NCBI GenBank assembly: GCA_002729755.1
Contig: PBYT01000008.1
Coordinates: forward strand, 52,039 to 70,686
Direction of reading: 5' to 3'
Origin: Flavobacteriaceae bacterium
GTDB lineage: Bacteria > Bacteroidota > Bacteroidia > Flavobacteriales > Flavobacteriaceae
Length of the DNA stretch: 18,648 bases
Shown: in pieces, positions 1 to 8,110 of the stretch
Layout of the letters: the number at the start of each line of letters is the position of its first letter
How positions within the stretch are numbered: position 1 is the stretch's first letter
Translations under genes and position numbers: made by a program
The notes under the pieces: generated by a model
Databases searched by the model: none
What the model was told of the DNA's origin: nothing
What the model saw: the letters and a program-made list of their open reading frames with translations, nothing else

Positions 1-129
1 CCAACAGTTCCTCTAATGATTGTTTTTGGAGCATTTTCAATAATGGTTACTTTAGGAATTCTAATTGGATTTATACCTGCAGAAAGAGCAGTCAGTATTA
101 AGCCAATAGATGCATTAAGAGATGAATAA
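1..129 (+). CDS. ABC transporter permease, MacB/FtsX type (3' end only)
   Basis: Only the last 42 codons are present, and the gene enters from the left edge. The visible part is one hydrophobic segment (VPLMIVFGAFSIMVTLGILI), the last membrane helix, followed by a short tail with PAERAVSIKPIDALRDE and a TAA stop at 127-129. The pattern P-A-x-R-A-x-x-x-x-P-x-x-A-L-R is the usual C-terminal signature of MacB/LolC/FtsX-like permeases, which lack a transport channel of the ABC importer kind and instead drive periplasmic export partners. The adaptor and outer membrane channel that follow support this. I infer that it is the inner membrane part of a MacAB-TolC-like pump. The substrate cannot be told, and the ATPase, expected upstream, is outside the window. 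Confidence 0.85.
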   Translation, partial: PTVPLMIVFGAFSIMVTLGILIGFIPAERAVSIKPIDALRDE

Positions 130-140
130 TAACTAACTTT

Positions 141-153
141 AAAAAAAAAAAAA
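141..153 (+). repeat. 13-base A run reaching into the adaptor start codon
   Basis: Thirteen A residues in a row end with the A of the ATG at 153. There is no Shine-Dalgarno-like sequence. Bacteroidota genes usually have A-rich regions before the start in place of a Shine-Dalgarno element, so this run is probably the translation initiation region. A homopolymer of this length is also prone to length change by slippage, which here would alter only the leader. Confidence 0.6.
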
Positions 154-1292
154 TGAAATTAAAAAATATTGGATTTATAGTATTAATCTTAGGCTTCCTT
201 TTTGCTATGGCCTATTTTATCAGCACTAACAGTAAATCTGTTGAGGAGTATGATACAACTTCACCATTTATTTCAAACATAGAAAAGACAGCTGTTGTTA
301 CTGGTAAAGTAATTCCTGAGGATGAAGTTGAAATAAAACCACAATTAAATGGTATTATTGAAAATATTCTTGTAGAAGAAGGAGATGTCCTTAATGAAGG
401 AGATTTAATTGCTAGGATAAAGGTTGTTCCAGATGAAGCATCTGTATATAGAGTCCAAAGTCAGGTAAATAACTTAAAGCTTGCCGTTAATAATGCGGAG
501 AGGGATTTTCAAAGGTCTACGGACTTATATGCTAAACAAATAATTTCACAACAAGATTTTGATAATGCAGAACTTTCTTATAACCAAGCAAAAGAAAATT
601 TATCTGCTGCTCAAAATGATTTAGAAATAATTAAAAAAGGTTCAGTTTCAGGTTCCACAACTGCTAATACTAATATTAGAGCTACTGTTTCAGGAACTAT
701 TTTAGAAATACCAGTTAAATTAGGAGACCAGGTTATTCAGAGTAATAACTTTTCTGCTGGAACAACTGTTGCTGTAATAGCTGACTTAAATAAAATGATT
801 TTTGAGGGAAAGGTTGATGAAGCAGAAGTTGGAAAACTTTATAATGGACAAGATTTATTAGTTAACATGGCAGCTATTCCAGGCGAAGAATTTGATGCTA
901 GTTTAAAGTTTGTAGCTCCTAAAGGAACAGAGGAACAAGGTGCAGTTCAATTTAAAATTGAAGCTGATGTTACATTGAATGAATCAGTATTTGTAAGAGC
1001 TGGATACAGTGCCAATGCATCTTTGATAATTGATACAAGGGATGATATAATGGTTATTTCAGAAGCACTTCTTCAATTTGACAGAAGAACTCAAGCTCCT
1101 TATGTTGAAATAGAAACTGGTAATCAAAAGTTTGAAAGAAAAGATATTCAAATAGGATTATCCGATGGAATTAATGTTGAGGTTTTATCAGGTCTGTCTT
1201 TGGATAGTAAGATTAAAATATGGAATAAAACAGAGCCAATTAAAATAGAAGCTGAGGAATCTGCTTTTGATCAATTCACAGAAGACAATTAA
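153..1292 (+). CDS. Periplasmic adaptor of an ABC efflux pump, MacA/HlyD type (membrane fusion protein)
   Basis: This 379-residue protein links an inner membrane permease to a TolC channel. An N-terminal membrane anchor spans about residues 6-23. The first half of a biotinyl-lipoyl-like domain lies at about 47-92 (VVTGKVIPEDEVEIKPQLNG, then EEGDVLNEGDLIARI), and the second half at about 173-195 (RATVSGTILEIPVKLGDQV). Between them, about 95-163 is a heptad-rich coiled coil (RVQSQVNNLKLAVNNAERDF). The beta-barrel domain follows at about 205-290 (DLNKMIFEGKVDEAEVGKL), then the membrane-proximal domain. This order is complete for the RND/MacA-type adaptor family. It starts 23 bases after the permease stop and ends 17 bases before the TolC gene, so the three are very likely one operon. 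The substrate is unknown. Confidence 0.9.
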   Translation: MKLKNIGFIVLILGFLFAMAYFISTNSKSVEEYDTTSPFISNIEKTAVVTGKVIPEDEVEIKPQLNGIIENILVEEGDVLNEGDLIARIKVVPDEASVYRVQSQVNNLKLAVNNAERDFQRSTDLYAKQIISQQDFDNAELSYNQAKENLSAAQNDLEIIKKGSVSGSTTANTNIRATVSGTILEIPVKLGDQVIQSNNFSAGTTVAVIADLNKMIFEGKVDEAEVGKLYNGQDLLVNMAAIPGEEFDASLKFVAPKGTEEQGAVQFKIEADVTLNESVFVRAGYSANASLIIDTRDDIMVISEALLQFDRRTQAPYVEIETGNQKFERKDIQIGLSDGINVEVLSGLSLDSKIKIWNKTEPIKIEAEESAFDQFTEDN

Positions 1293-1309
1293 TTATACCT
1301 AAAAAAATT

Positions 1310-2644
1310 ATGATGATAAAAAAATATTTTCTTTTTACTATATTCCCTATCGCTTCTGTTTTTTCTCAGTCAGATATTACAATTCTTTCTCTTCAAGACT
1401 GTGTTAATATGGCAATAGAGAAAAATATAAGTATAAAACAATCTGAGTTAAGCCTAATGGACTCTGAAATTAATAAATCTAGTGCTATAGGTAACTTTTT
1501 ACCTTCTATTAATGCTCAAGCACAACATCAATGGAATATTGGTTTAAGTACAAATTTTACAACAAATCTATTGGAAACAAACACTACACAGTTTTCTTCT
1601 ATGGGTGCTGGAATGGGTCTAGATGTGTATAATGGATTAAGTAATGTATATCAACTACATAGAGCAAATCTTCAAATTTTAGCGAGTAAATATCAACTTG
1701 ATAACATGAAAGATGATATAAAACTGATGGTTGCAAATGCTTATTTACAAATAATGTTTAACGGTGAGATTCTAAAAGTTCAAGAGTCTCAGTTAGAATT
1801 AACGAAAGTTGACCTTTTAAGAACACAAGATTTAATTGATGCGGGGATTTTTTCTCCAAAACAAATCTTTGAGATAGAGGCAAATCTTGCATCTCAAGAA
1901 CAAGCTGTTATTCAAGCAGAAAACAACTTTAGAAATGCTAAACTTAATTTAGCTCAACTATTACTTATTGATGATTTTGAAAGTTTTGAAATTGCTAATG
2001 AAGATTTTGATGTGCCTTTTTCAGAAATATTAGAGAATAGTCCGAAAGAGATATATAATAAATCTCTAACCTTTAGAAATGATATTAAGTTTGGTGAAAC
2101 AAATATTTCTATTGCTGAAAAGGATATTCAATTATCAAAAGCTCAACTACAACCATCGATAAGTTCTTTCTATAGTTTTAACAGTAGAATAGCTTATGAG
2201 GATAATTCTTCAGGTTTTAATGATCAGTTTAATAGAAATAAAGGTCAAACTTTTGGCCTACAACTAAATGTTCCAATTTTTAATAGAATGCAGACTAGGA
2301 ATAATATTAAAAAAAGTGAGATTAATCTTGAAAGAACGAAGTATCAGTTTGAGCAGGATAAATTAAATCTTGAGAATACCATAAATCAGTCATATAATGA
2401 CTTAAAAGGGTCAATTAAATTTTATGAAGCGTCATCAAAAACTTTAATTTCATTAAAAAATGCATTTGAAGATACAACAGACAGGTATCAATTAGGAGTT
2501 CTTAGCTCATTTGATTTTATTCAAGCAAAACAAAGGTATGAGTCTGCAGTTTCAGAAAATATTAGAGCAAAGTTTGATTATATTTTTAAACTTAAAGTTT
2601 TAGAGTTCTATTTTGGAATACCACTTACTATTCCAGCTGATTAA
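1310..2644 (+). CDS. TolC family outer membrane efflux channel
   Basis: This 444-residue protein has a signal peptide (KKYFLFTIFPIASVFSQ, cleavage after about residue 20). Two TolC/OEP repeats then follow. Each has a long helical stretch, starting with SLQDCVNMAIEKNISIKQSE at about 27-46 and RNDIKFGETNISIAEKDIQL in the middle, and the family's LPSINAQAQHQW and LQPSISSFYSF strand starts. It would form the trimeric outer membrane and periplasmic tunnel for the adaptor encoded just upstream. Two ATG codons lie side by side (1310 and 1313), and either could be the start. The gap to tsaB is 18 bases. Family membership is secure. The cargo (drug, lipid, peptide or other) is not visible in the sequence. 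Confidence 0.92.
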   Translation: MMIKKYFLFTIFPIASVFSQSDITILSLQDCVNMAIEKNISIKQSELSLMDSEINKSSAIGNFLPSINAQAQHQWNIGLSTNFTTNLLETNTTQFSSMGAGMGLDVYNGLSNVYQLHRANLQILASKYQLDNMKDDIKLMVANAYLQIMFNGEILKVQESQLELTKVDLLRTQDLIDAGIFSPKQIFEIEANLASQEQAVIQAENNFRNAKLNLAQLLLIDDFESFEIANEDFDVPFSEILENSPKEIYNKSLTFRNDIKFGETNISIAEKDIQLSKAQLQPSISSFYSFNSRIAYEDNSSGFNDQFNRNKGQTFGLQLNVPIFNRMQTRNNIKKSEINLERTKYQFEQDKLNLENTINQSYNDLKGSIKFYEASSKTLISLKNAFEDTTDRYQLGVLSSFDFIQAKQRYESAVSENIRAKFDYIFKLKVLEFYFGIPLTIPAD

Positions 2645-2662
2645 ATATTACCTTCAATTACA

Positions 2663-3319
2663 ATGTCATATATTTTAAATCTTGAGACTTCATCTAAAAA
2701 TTGTTCAGTCTCTTTATTAAAAGAAGATAAAATTATAAATTTAATTGAGCAAGAAGATGATAGCTATAGACATAGTGAATTATTGACCTCATTTATTGAT
2801 CAAATTCTTTCAAAAGAAAAAATTAAACCAGAAAATCTTTCTGCTGTTGCTATAGCAAAAGGGCCAGGTTCTTTTACTGGTTTGAGAATTGGTTTTTCTG
2901 TAGCAAAAGGAATATGCTTTCCTTATAAAACACCTATAATTGGAATTAATTCATTAGAAATTTTAGCTCGTTCATATAAGCCAAAGAAAGATGAATATAT
3001 ACTTTCTTTAATTAATGATAAAAATGATAGCTTTTATTCAATGGTATTAGATTCTGATTATAATGAAGTGGAAAAACCATCTGTTGAAGTAATTGATAAG
3101 AATTATATAAGTAGATATGGAAAACTTAATTCTCTAGTAATTGTATGTAATACAAAATCAATTAAAGAGATTATTAATGAAAAATCAGTTAAAATTGAAG
3201 TAAATAGTATATCTGCAAAACATATGGAAAATATGTCCAAGCAAAACTTTGATAAGAAAAATTTTGAAGATTTGGCTTACTTTGAGCCCATGTATATCAA
3301 AAAACCTTATGTAGATTAA
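2663..3319 (+). CDS. tsaB: tRNA threonylcarbamoyladenosine biosynthesis protein TsaB
   Basis: TsaB is the inactive paralogue and dimer partner of TsaD in the complex that makes N6-threonylcarbamoyladenosine at position 37 of tRNAs reading ANN codons. The ASKHA-fold N-lobe is plain: LNLETSSKNCSVSLL at about residues 5-19 (phosphate-1-like loop) and KGPGSFTGLRIGFSVAKGI at about 66-84, the hallmark of TsaB. At 218 residues it has the usual bacterial length and lacks the metal-binding histidines of TsaD. It ends the efflux operon, only 18 bases after the TolC gene. Its TAA stop directly abuts the stop codon of the convergent ompH gene, leaving no room for a separate terminator. Confidence 0.93.
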   Translation: MSYILNLETSSKNCSVSLLKEDKIINLIEQEDDSYRHSELLTSFIDQILSKEKIKPENLSAVAIAKGPGSFTGLRIGFSVAKGICFPYKTPIIGINSLEILARSYKPKKDEYILSLINDKNDSFYSMVLDSDYNEVEKPSVEVIDKNYISRYGKLNSLVIVCNTKSIKEIINEKSVKIEVNSISAKHMENMSKQNFDKKNFEDLAYFEPMYIKKPYVD

Positions 3320-3862
3320 TTAGAATCCTAGTTCTTTTTTAACATCTTCCAAAAGATCCTTACCATTTGCTAGAATTACACCTCCATTTGGACTAGAGTC
3401 AATAACATAGTTAAATCCTTGGTCTTTCCCAACCTTATTTATTGCATCTCTTGCTTTTTCAAGAAGTGGGGTCATTAAATCCATTTGTTTTTTCTGTAAT
3501 TCTTGCGAAGCTGAATCTCTAAACTCTTGAAGATTCTGTTGCATACTCTCAAGTTCTTTCTGTCTTGCTTGATTAGTTACATCAGTTTGATTTGCTGCAT
3601 CGGCAGAATAGTTTTGTGCTTTTGTTTGAAATTCTTTAAAAGCATTATCAATCTGTGTTGTATAGTCTTTTTCAAGCTTAGCCAGCTCGTTTTGAGCAGC
3701 AATAACCTCTGGCATTTCACTAATTAATTGTTGAACATTAATATGAGCTAACTCATTTGTTTGGTCAACAGAAGGAAGAGAAGGAAGAGTCTGTCCAACA
3801 GCAGTTAATGGTCCCAAAGCCATTAAAAAAGCTATTATTGTTTTCTTAATTGAATTCATCAT
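3320..3862 (-). CDS. ompH: Skp/OmpH-like periplasmic chaperone
   Basis: OmpH (Skp) is a small periplasmic holdase that carries unfolded outer membrane proteins to the BAM complex. Starting at the ATG at 3862, the protein has 180 residues with a signal peptide (NSIKKTIIAFLMALGPLTAVGQ). The short beta segment ELAHINVQQLISEMPEV comes next, the Skp N-terminal signature, followed by a long charged coiled coil (about residues 50-130, for example LAKLEKDYTTQIDNAFKEF). The closing block ARDAINKVGKDQGFNYVIDS is also typical. The frame is open further upstream to a TTG at 3889, but that would put nine extra residues before the signal peptide, so the tandem ATG at 3862/3859 is preferred. It lies 53 bases downstream of bamA and is co-directional, which fits a shared envelope operon. 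Many Bacteroidota carry two ompH copies here, but this window has one. Confidence 0.9.
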   Translation of the reverse strand: MMNSIKKTIIAFLMALGPLTAVGQTLPSLPSVDQTNELAHINVQQLISEMPEVIAAQNELAKLEKDYTTQIDNAFKEFQTKAQNYSADAANQTDVTNQARQKELESMQQNLQEFRDSASQELQKKQMDLMTPLLEKARDAINKVGKDQGFNYVIDSSPNGGVILANGKDLLEDVKKELGF

Positions 3863-3915
3863 AGTCTTATTTAAAATTATGCACTGCAATATCGTAAATT
3901 TTATTCAATTATTAA

Positions 3916-6459
3916 TTAAAATTGTTGACCTATTACAAAGTGTGTTTGCCATCCGGATCTTTCATTAGAATTTGAAAAAGTTGAGCTGTCGAAACCATAT
4001 CCAAAATCTATTCCAAGAAGACCAAAGGCAGGCATAAAGACTCTAACTCCAATTCCTGCAGATCTTTTTACATCAAAAGGGTTATAATCTTTCCAGTCAT
4101 CAAAACCGTTTCCAGCCTCTAGGAAACTTAGTGCAAAAACTGAAGCAGATGGTTTAAGGCTAATTGGATATCTTAATTCAAGTGAGAATTTATTGTAAAT
4201 AATAGACCCATCTCTACTAGATAGAGATCCATTCTCATAGCCCCTTAAAGCTATTGTTTCTCTACCATCCAATGCATATTGTTGCATTCCATCACCGCCT
4301 AGAAAGAAACGCTCAAAAGGGATATTACCCTTATTTTTATTATATGTCCCTAGGAAACCAAAATCAGTTTGTGTTTTAAGGATAAATTTTCCAAACACTC
4401 TAGTGTACCAACTACCATTAAATTTTACTTTATAGAACTCAAGCCATCTATATTTTGCTTGGTCAATTTTTTCTTGATTTGGTTCGCCTTTATAATTTGT
4501 ATATTCACTCCTTTCTTCAATATCAGAAAAATCATCTCCTGTTATAAGAGAATATGGGGGAGAAAGCCTTGCACTAATTGTAAAACTTGATCCGCCAACA
4601 GGAAATATTGGATTTGTATAAGTGTTATTCCTAAGTAAGGATATATTATATGATAAATTATGAGACTCTCCATCTCCAAATGTAAACAGCCCAGTATAAT
4701 AGTTATTTAATTTATAATATTGGTATGATAGAGCTTGAGATAATTGAAAATAATCATCAGGAATGCTAAGTCTTCTAGCCATTCCAATAGTTAGTCCTCT
4801 TATTTCAAAAAACTGATTTTTATCAGCTTTTCTTGTAAAATAATCATACCTAAATTGTTTGGTTGAAGAAATAGAAAAAGAGAATTGTACTGGTTGCCTT
4901 CCTCCAAGCCATGGCTCTGCAAAATTTAAACTATAGGTGTTATAAAAAGTACTTGATTGAAGTCTTAGTGCAAATGTTTGTCCATCACCCATTGGAAGTG
5001 GTCTCCAAGCTTTTCTGTTTTTCATATTTCTTGTAGAGAAATTATTAAATGACAGTCCAAGTGTGCCGATAAAACCACCACCACCATAACCACCTTGCAA
5101 TTCAATTTGACTAGCTCCAGCTTCAATTAATCCAAGTTCAATATCAACTGTACCAAGGTTAGGGTTAACATTTTTAAAATCCGGACTTATTTGTTCAGCA
5201 TCAAAAAATCCAAGTTGCCCAACCTCTCTAATAGTTCTAACAACCTTATCTTTACTATATAGTTCACCTGGCTTAACCCTAAGTTCTCTATATATTACAT
5301 GGTCATTTGTTTTTGTATTTCCAATGACAGAAATTTTATTGAAACTAGCTAGTTTACCTTCGTTAATTCTTATTTCAAAATCAATAGTATCATTTTCAGC
5401 ACTTACTTCAACTGCATTAACGGATGAGAATAGGTAACCATTATTCTGATACAAATTTGATAAATCATTAGCATCTGGCTTCTCATCTTGAATTCTTTCC
5501 TTTAATAAAACTCCATTATATGAGTCGCCTTCTGCAATACCGAGAATTTGATCTAGTTGATAATCAGAAAATGAACTGTTACCAACATAATTAATTTTTC
5601 CAAAATAGTATTGATTCCCCTCATCTAAGTCTAAGACTATATCAATTGTTTTCTCATCATTTTTTATAATTGTATCATAAGTTATTCTAGCATCTCTATA
5701 TCCTTTTTCTTTATAATATGAAATAAGATTCTCTTTATCAGCTTCAAAGTCATCTGGAATTAATTTTGATTTTTTCCAAAACCTTAATGGAAATTTTTTC
5801 TTTGTCTTTTTAAGTTTTGACTTCAATCTAGGAGACTTGAATATTTCATTTCCATTAAATGATATATTATTGATTTTTATTCTTTCACCTTTATTAACAT
5901 CAACTATAAGGTTTAGTTTATTTGAGCCTATTGAATCTGGACTTGTAATAAGATTAACAGTTGTATTTAGATAACCATTTTTTTTAAATTTATTCTCTAT
6001 ATAGTTTTTTGTATTTGTTAAGAAACTCTCAGATAATCTCTTCCCTTCGCTTAGTTCAGTTTCATCAATGATAGTTTCTGACTGACCTTTTTTTATTCCA
6101 GTTATTTTATAATTATTAAGAGTAGGAAGTTCATCAACACTTATCTCCAATTTAGCAGATTTGCCTGAGATATCTGAAATAAAAATATTTACATCGCTAA
6201 ATAATTCAAGATTCCATAACTTTTTAAGAAGATTGCTTATTTCCTCACCAGGGACTTGAATATTCTGACCTTTTCTAAGACCACTATAGGCTACAACAGT
6301 TTTATCACTAAATTTTTTTAAACCTGAAACTACTATAGTATCTAATACATAATAATCACCTTTATTATAATTATTTTGAGAAAAAGAAATAGTCGAATTC
6401 AAAATAAATATAATTGCAATATATATTTTGAAATATTTCAGTAGGTTATATTTGTTCAC
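3916..6459 (-). CDS. bamA: Outer membrane protein assembly factor BamA
   Basis: BamA is the beta-barrel insertase of the outer membrane. A signal peptide (hydrophobic IYIAIIFILNSTISFSQ) is followed by repeated POTRA domains over roughly the first 440 residues (for example YVLDTIVVSGLKKFSDKTVV, INNISFNGNEIFKSPRLKSK, YFGKINYVGNSSFSDYQLDQ, ASFNKISVIGNTKTNDHVIY). The 16-strand barrel (Bac_surface_Ag) runs to the end. The loop-6 motif appears as ALRGYENGS, and the protein ends in a terminal phenylalanine (THFVIGQQF), the usual barrel sorting signal. There is no in-frame ATG. The candidate starts are GTG at 6459 (847 residues, 14-base overlap with uppS) and TTG at 6471 (851 residues, 26-base overlap); GTG is chosen as the commoner start. 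No gene separates it from uppS. Confidence 0.93.
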   Translation of the reverse strand: MNKYNLLKYFKIYIAIIFILNSTISFSQNNYNKGDYYVLDTIVVSGLKKFSDKTVVAYSGLRKGQNIQVPGEEISNLLKKLWNLELFSDVNIFISDISGKSAKLEISVDELPTLNNYKITGIKKGQSETIIDETELSEGKRLSESFLTNTKNYIENKFKKNGYLNTTVNLITSPDSIGSNKLNLIVDVNKGERIKINNISFNGNEIFKSPRLKSKLKKTKKKFPLRFWKKSKLIPDDFEADKENLISYYKEKGYRDARITYDTIIKNDEKTIDIVLDLDEGNQYYFGKINYVGNSSFSDYQLDQILGIAEGDSYNGVLLKERIQDEKPDANDLSNLYQNNGYLFSSVNAVEVSAENDTIDFEIRINEGKLASFNKISVIGNTKTNDHVIYRELRVKPGELYSKDKVVRTIREVGQLGFFDAEQISPDFKNVNPNLGTVDIELGLIEAGASQIELQGGYGGGGFIGTLGLSFNNFSTRNMKNRKAWRPLPMGDGQTFALRLQSSTFYNTYSLNFAEPWLGGRQPVQFSFSISSTKQFRYDYFTRKADKNQFFEIRGLTIGMARRLSIPDDYFQLSQALSYQYYKLNNYYTGLFTFGDGESHNLSYNISLLRNNTYTNPIFPVGGSSFTISARLSPPYSLITGDDFSDIEERSEYTNYKGEPNQEKIDQAKYRWLEFYKVKFNGSWYTRVFGKFILKTQTDFGFLGTYNKNKGNIPFERFFLGGDGMQQYALDGRETIALRGYENGSLSSRDGSIIYNKFSLELRYPISLKPSASVFALSFLEAGNGFDDWKDYNPFDVKRSAGIGVRVFMPAFGLLGIDFGYGFDSSTFSNSNERSGWQTHFVIGQQF

Positions 6460-7153
6460 TTGTTTTTCCAAATCTTCTTTCCCGAGTTTTATAATTTTCT
6501 ATTGCTTTATTAAAATCATCTTTAGAGAAATCAGGCCAATATACATCAGTAAAATATAATTCAGAATAGGCAATCTGCCATAATAAGAAATTACTGATTC
6601 TTTGTTCACCACTTGTTCTTATTAAAAGATCAACATCTGGTAAATTTTTCGTGTAAAGATGACTATTTATTATTGAATCATCAAAATTATTTAATTCAAT
6701 TAAGTTATTTTTAACTTTGTTTGAAATAATTTTAATAGCATTAAAAATTTCTTGTTTACCTCCATAGCTTAATGCTAAAGTAAGAGTCATTTTAGTGTTT
6801 TTCCGAGTTTTATTAATAATAAAGTCTAATTCAGAAACAAGCTCTTTAGGTAGGCTTTTAATTTCTCCTATAGCATTAAGTTTTATACCCTTATCAAAAA
6901 TTTCATCAAATTCATCCCGTAAAGTACTTACTAATAAAGACATTAATATATTGATCTCATCAGAAGGCCTATCCCAATTTTCAATTGAAAAAGCGTACAA
7001 AGTTAAGTATTGGATTCCAGATTTGTAGGCCTCTTCAACAATTGATTTTACCGAATTAACCCCATTTTGATGACCATATTCTCTTGGGAGCCCCTTATCT
7101 TTTGCCCACCTTCCATTACCATCCATTATAATCGCAACATGTTTTGGAATCAT
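6446..7153 (-). CDS. uppS: Undecaprenyl diphosphate synthase (cis-prenyltransferase)
   Basis: UppS adds isopentenyl units in cis to farnesyl diphosphate to give the C55 carrier lipid for peptidoglycan and surface polysaccharides. The 235-residue protein has all cis-prenyltransferase regions: MDGNGRWA at residues 10-17 with the catalytic Asp11, TLYAFSIENWDRP at 51-63, and DLLIRTSGEQRISNFLLWQ at 175-193 followed by AYSELYFTDVYWPDF, including the Mg-binding Glu198. The ATG at 7153 starts four bases after the nadK stop, and its 3' end overlaps bamA, so it sits inside a nadK-uppS-bamA-ompH operon. The link of carrier-lipid synthesis to outer membrane biogenesis is a common gene order in this phylum. 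Confidence 0.95.
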   Translation of the reverse strand: MIPKHVAIIMDGNGRWAKDKGLPREYGHQNGVNSVKSIVEEAYKSGIQYLTLYAFSIENWDRPSDEINILMSLLVSTLRDEFDEIFDKGIKLNAIGEIKSLPKELVSELDFIINKTRKNTKMTLTLALSYGGKQEIFNAIKIISNKVKNNLIELNNFDDSIINSHLYTKNLPDVDLLIRTSGEQRISNFLLWQIAYSELYFTDVYWPDFSKDDFNKAIENYKTRERRFGKTSEQI

Positions 7154-7157
7154 ACTT

Positions 7158-8042
7158 TTATTTTATTGTTTTACTGTTTCTCATATCTTGTCCCCAAAAT
7201 AGCCTGTCTCTAAGTTTTTTAAAAAAGTTGTCTTTTGCAAACTCTATTGTATTTATACTAAAATCAGATTTTTTTAGTAATAAGATACTTTTTTTATCTA
7301 CACTATATATTCTTGAATCTAATGATAAAGAATAATTCTCTTCTTTAACTTCAATTTTTATAGATGAGGTGTCTTGAATTAAAAAAGGTCGCATGTTAAT
7401 ATTATGAGGTGAAATAGGATTTAAAATTATAATGCCAGATTCAGGAGCTACTATAGGCCCTCCATTACTAAGAGAGTAGCCCGTTGATCCAGTTGGAGTA
7501 GAAATAATTAGACCATCAGCCCAATAATCTGTGTGATACATATTATCAATTTCACAGGAAATATTTAGTAGTGATGTTGTATCCTTTCTATGAATTGTTA
7601 TTTCATTTAAGGCATAAGGGTTTTCACCAAAATCAATATTATTTTTTTCTGAACTAACTGAAATAGTAGATCTTTTCACAATACGGTAATCATTATTTTT
7701 TAACAATTTTAGTCCATGTTTCAATGATTCCTTTTGAAGACCTGTTAGGAAACCTAGACTTCCAGTATTAATTCCTAATATTGGAATGCCAGAATCTTTT
7801 ATAAATGTAATGGACCTTAAAATTGTCCCATCTCCACCAATTGAAAATAAAAAGTCATAGCTTTTATCAATCTTTTTAGATGAGTCAAAAAAAGACAGTT
7901 TTGATATGATATCTTTTGAAAAATATTTTTTATAACCTTCATCAATTGAGACATCATTAACTGCGCCTAATAAATTAATTATCTCAACACAACAATCAAC
8001 AGATAACTGATTTTTACGTGAAATAAATAGAGCAATTTTCAT
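7158..8042 (-). CDS. nadK: NAD kinase
   Basis: NadK phosphorylates NAD to NADP in the cytoplasm using ATP or polyphosphate. The 294-residue protein carries GGDGT at 69-73 (the kinase-superfamily motif with catalytic Asp71), NTGSLGFL at 92-99, the Asn-Glu pair of the NAD site in YALNEITIHR at 143-152, and DGLIISTPTGSTGYSLSNGG at 176-195. The length is normal for the family. It is the first gene of the minus-strand operon, with uppS four bases downstream. It is divergent from pdxJ across a 68-base gap. A promoter-like box on its strand ends four bases before the ATG, so the transcript may have almost no leader. Confidence 0.95.
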   Translation of the reverse strand: MKIALFISRKNQLSVDCCVEIINLLGAVNDVSIDEGYKKYFSKDIISKLSFFDSSKKIDKSYDFLFSIGGDGTILRSITFIKDSGIPILGINTGSLGFLTGLQKESLKHGLKLLKNNDYRIVKRSTISVSSEKNNIDFGENPYALNEITIHRKDTTSLLNISCEIDNMYHTDYWADGLIISTPTGSTGYSLSNGGPIVAPESGIIILNPISPHNINMRPFLIQDTSSIKIEVKEENYSLSLDSRIYSVDKKSILLLKKSDFSINTIEFAKDNFFKKLRDRLFWGQDMRNSKTIK

Positions 8043-8046
8043 ATGT

Positions 8047-8054
8047 CAAAAATA
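8047..8054 (-). promoter_or_regulatory. Possible -7 promoter box for the nadK operon
   Basis: On the minus strand this reads TATTTTTG, a full match to TAnnTTTG, the -7 element of Bacteroidota. It ends four bases before the nadK ATG. Transcription from it would start close to the start codon and give a nearly leaderless mRNA. I see no clear TTTG -33 element at the usual distance, so a match by chance in A+T-rich DNA is possible. Confidence 0.4.
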
Positions 8055-8079
8055 CAAACTTTATGACTTTATAATGCAT

Positions 8080-8087
8080 TATATTTG
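8080..8087 (+). promoter_or_regulatory. Probable -7 promoter box for pdxJ operon
   Basis: TATATTTG matches the Bacteroidota -7 consensus TAnnTTTG and lies 23 bases before the pdxJ ATG, a normal leader distance. A near-match (TTTA) to the -33 element is present about 16 bases upstream. It is the only plausible site on this strand within the 68-base gap between the divergent nadK and pdxJ genes. Confidence 0.5.
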
Positions 8088-8110
8088 CAATTAACTTTAA
8101 ATATGTTTTA

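Noticed and set aside
3527..3727. Plus-strand frame opposite ompH, and similar frames at 4369-4590, 6795-7028 and 13114-13368
   Set aside because: These are antisense shadows of strongly supported genes without family motifs.
3863..3889. Longer ompH start at TTG 3889
   Set aside because: It would place nine residues before a normal signal peptide, whereas two ATG codons lie exactly at the signal peptide start.
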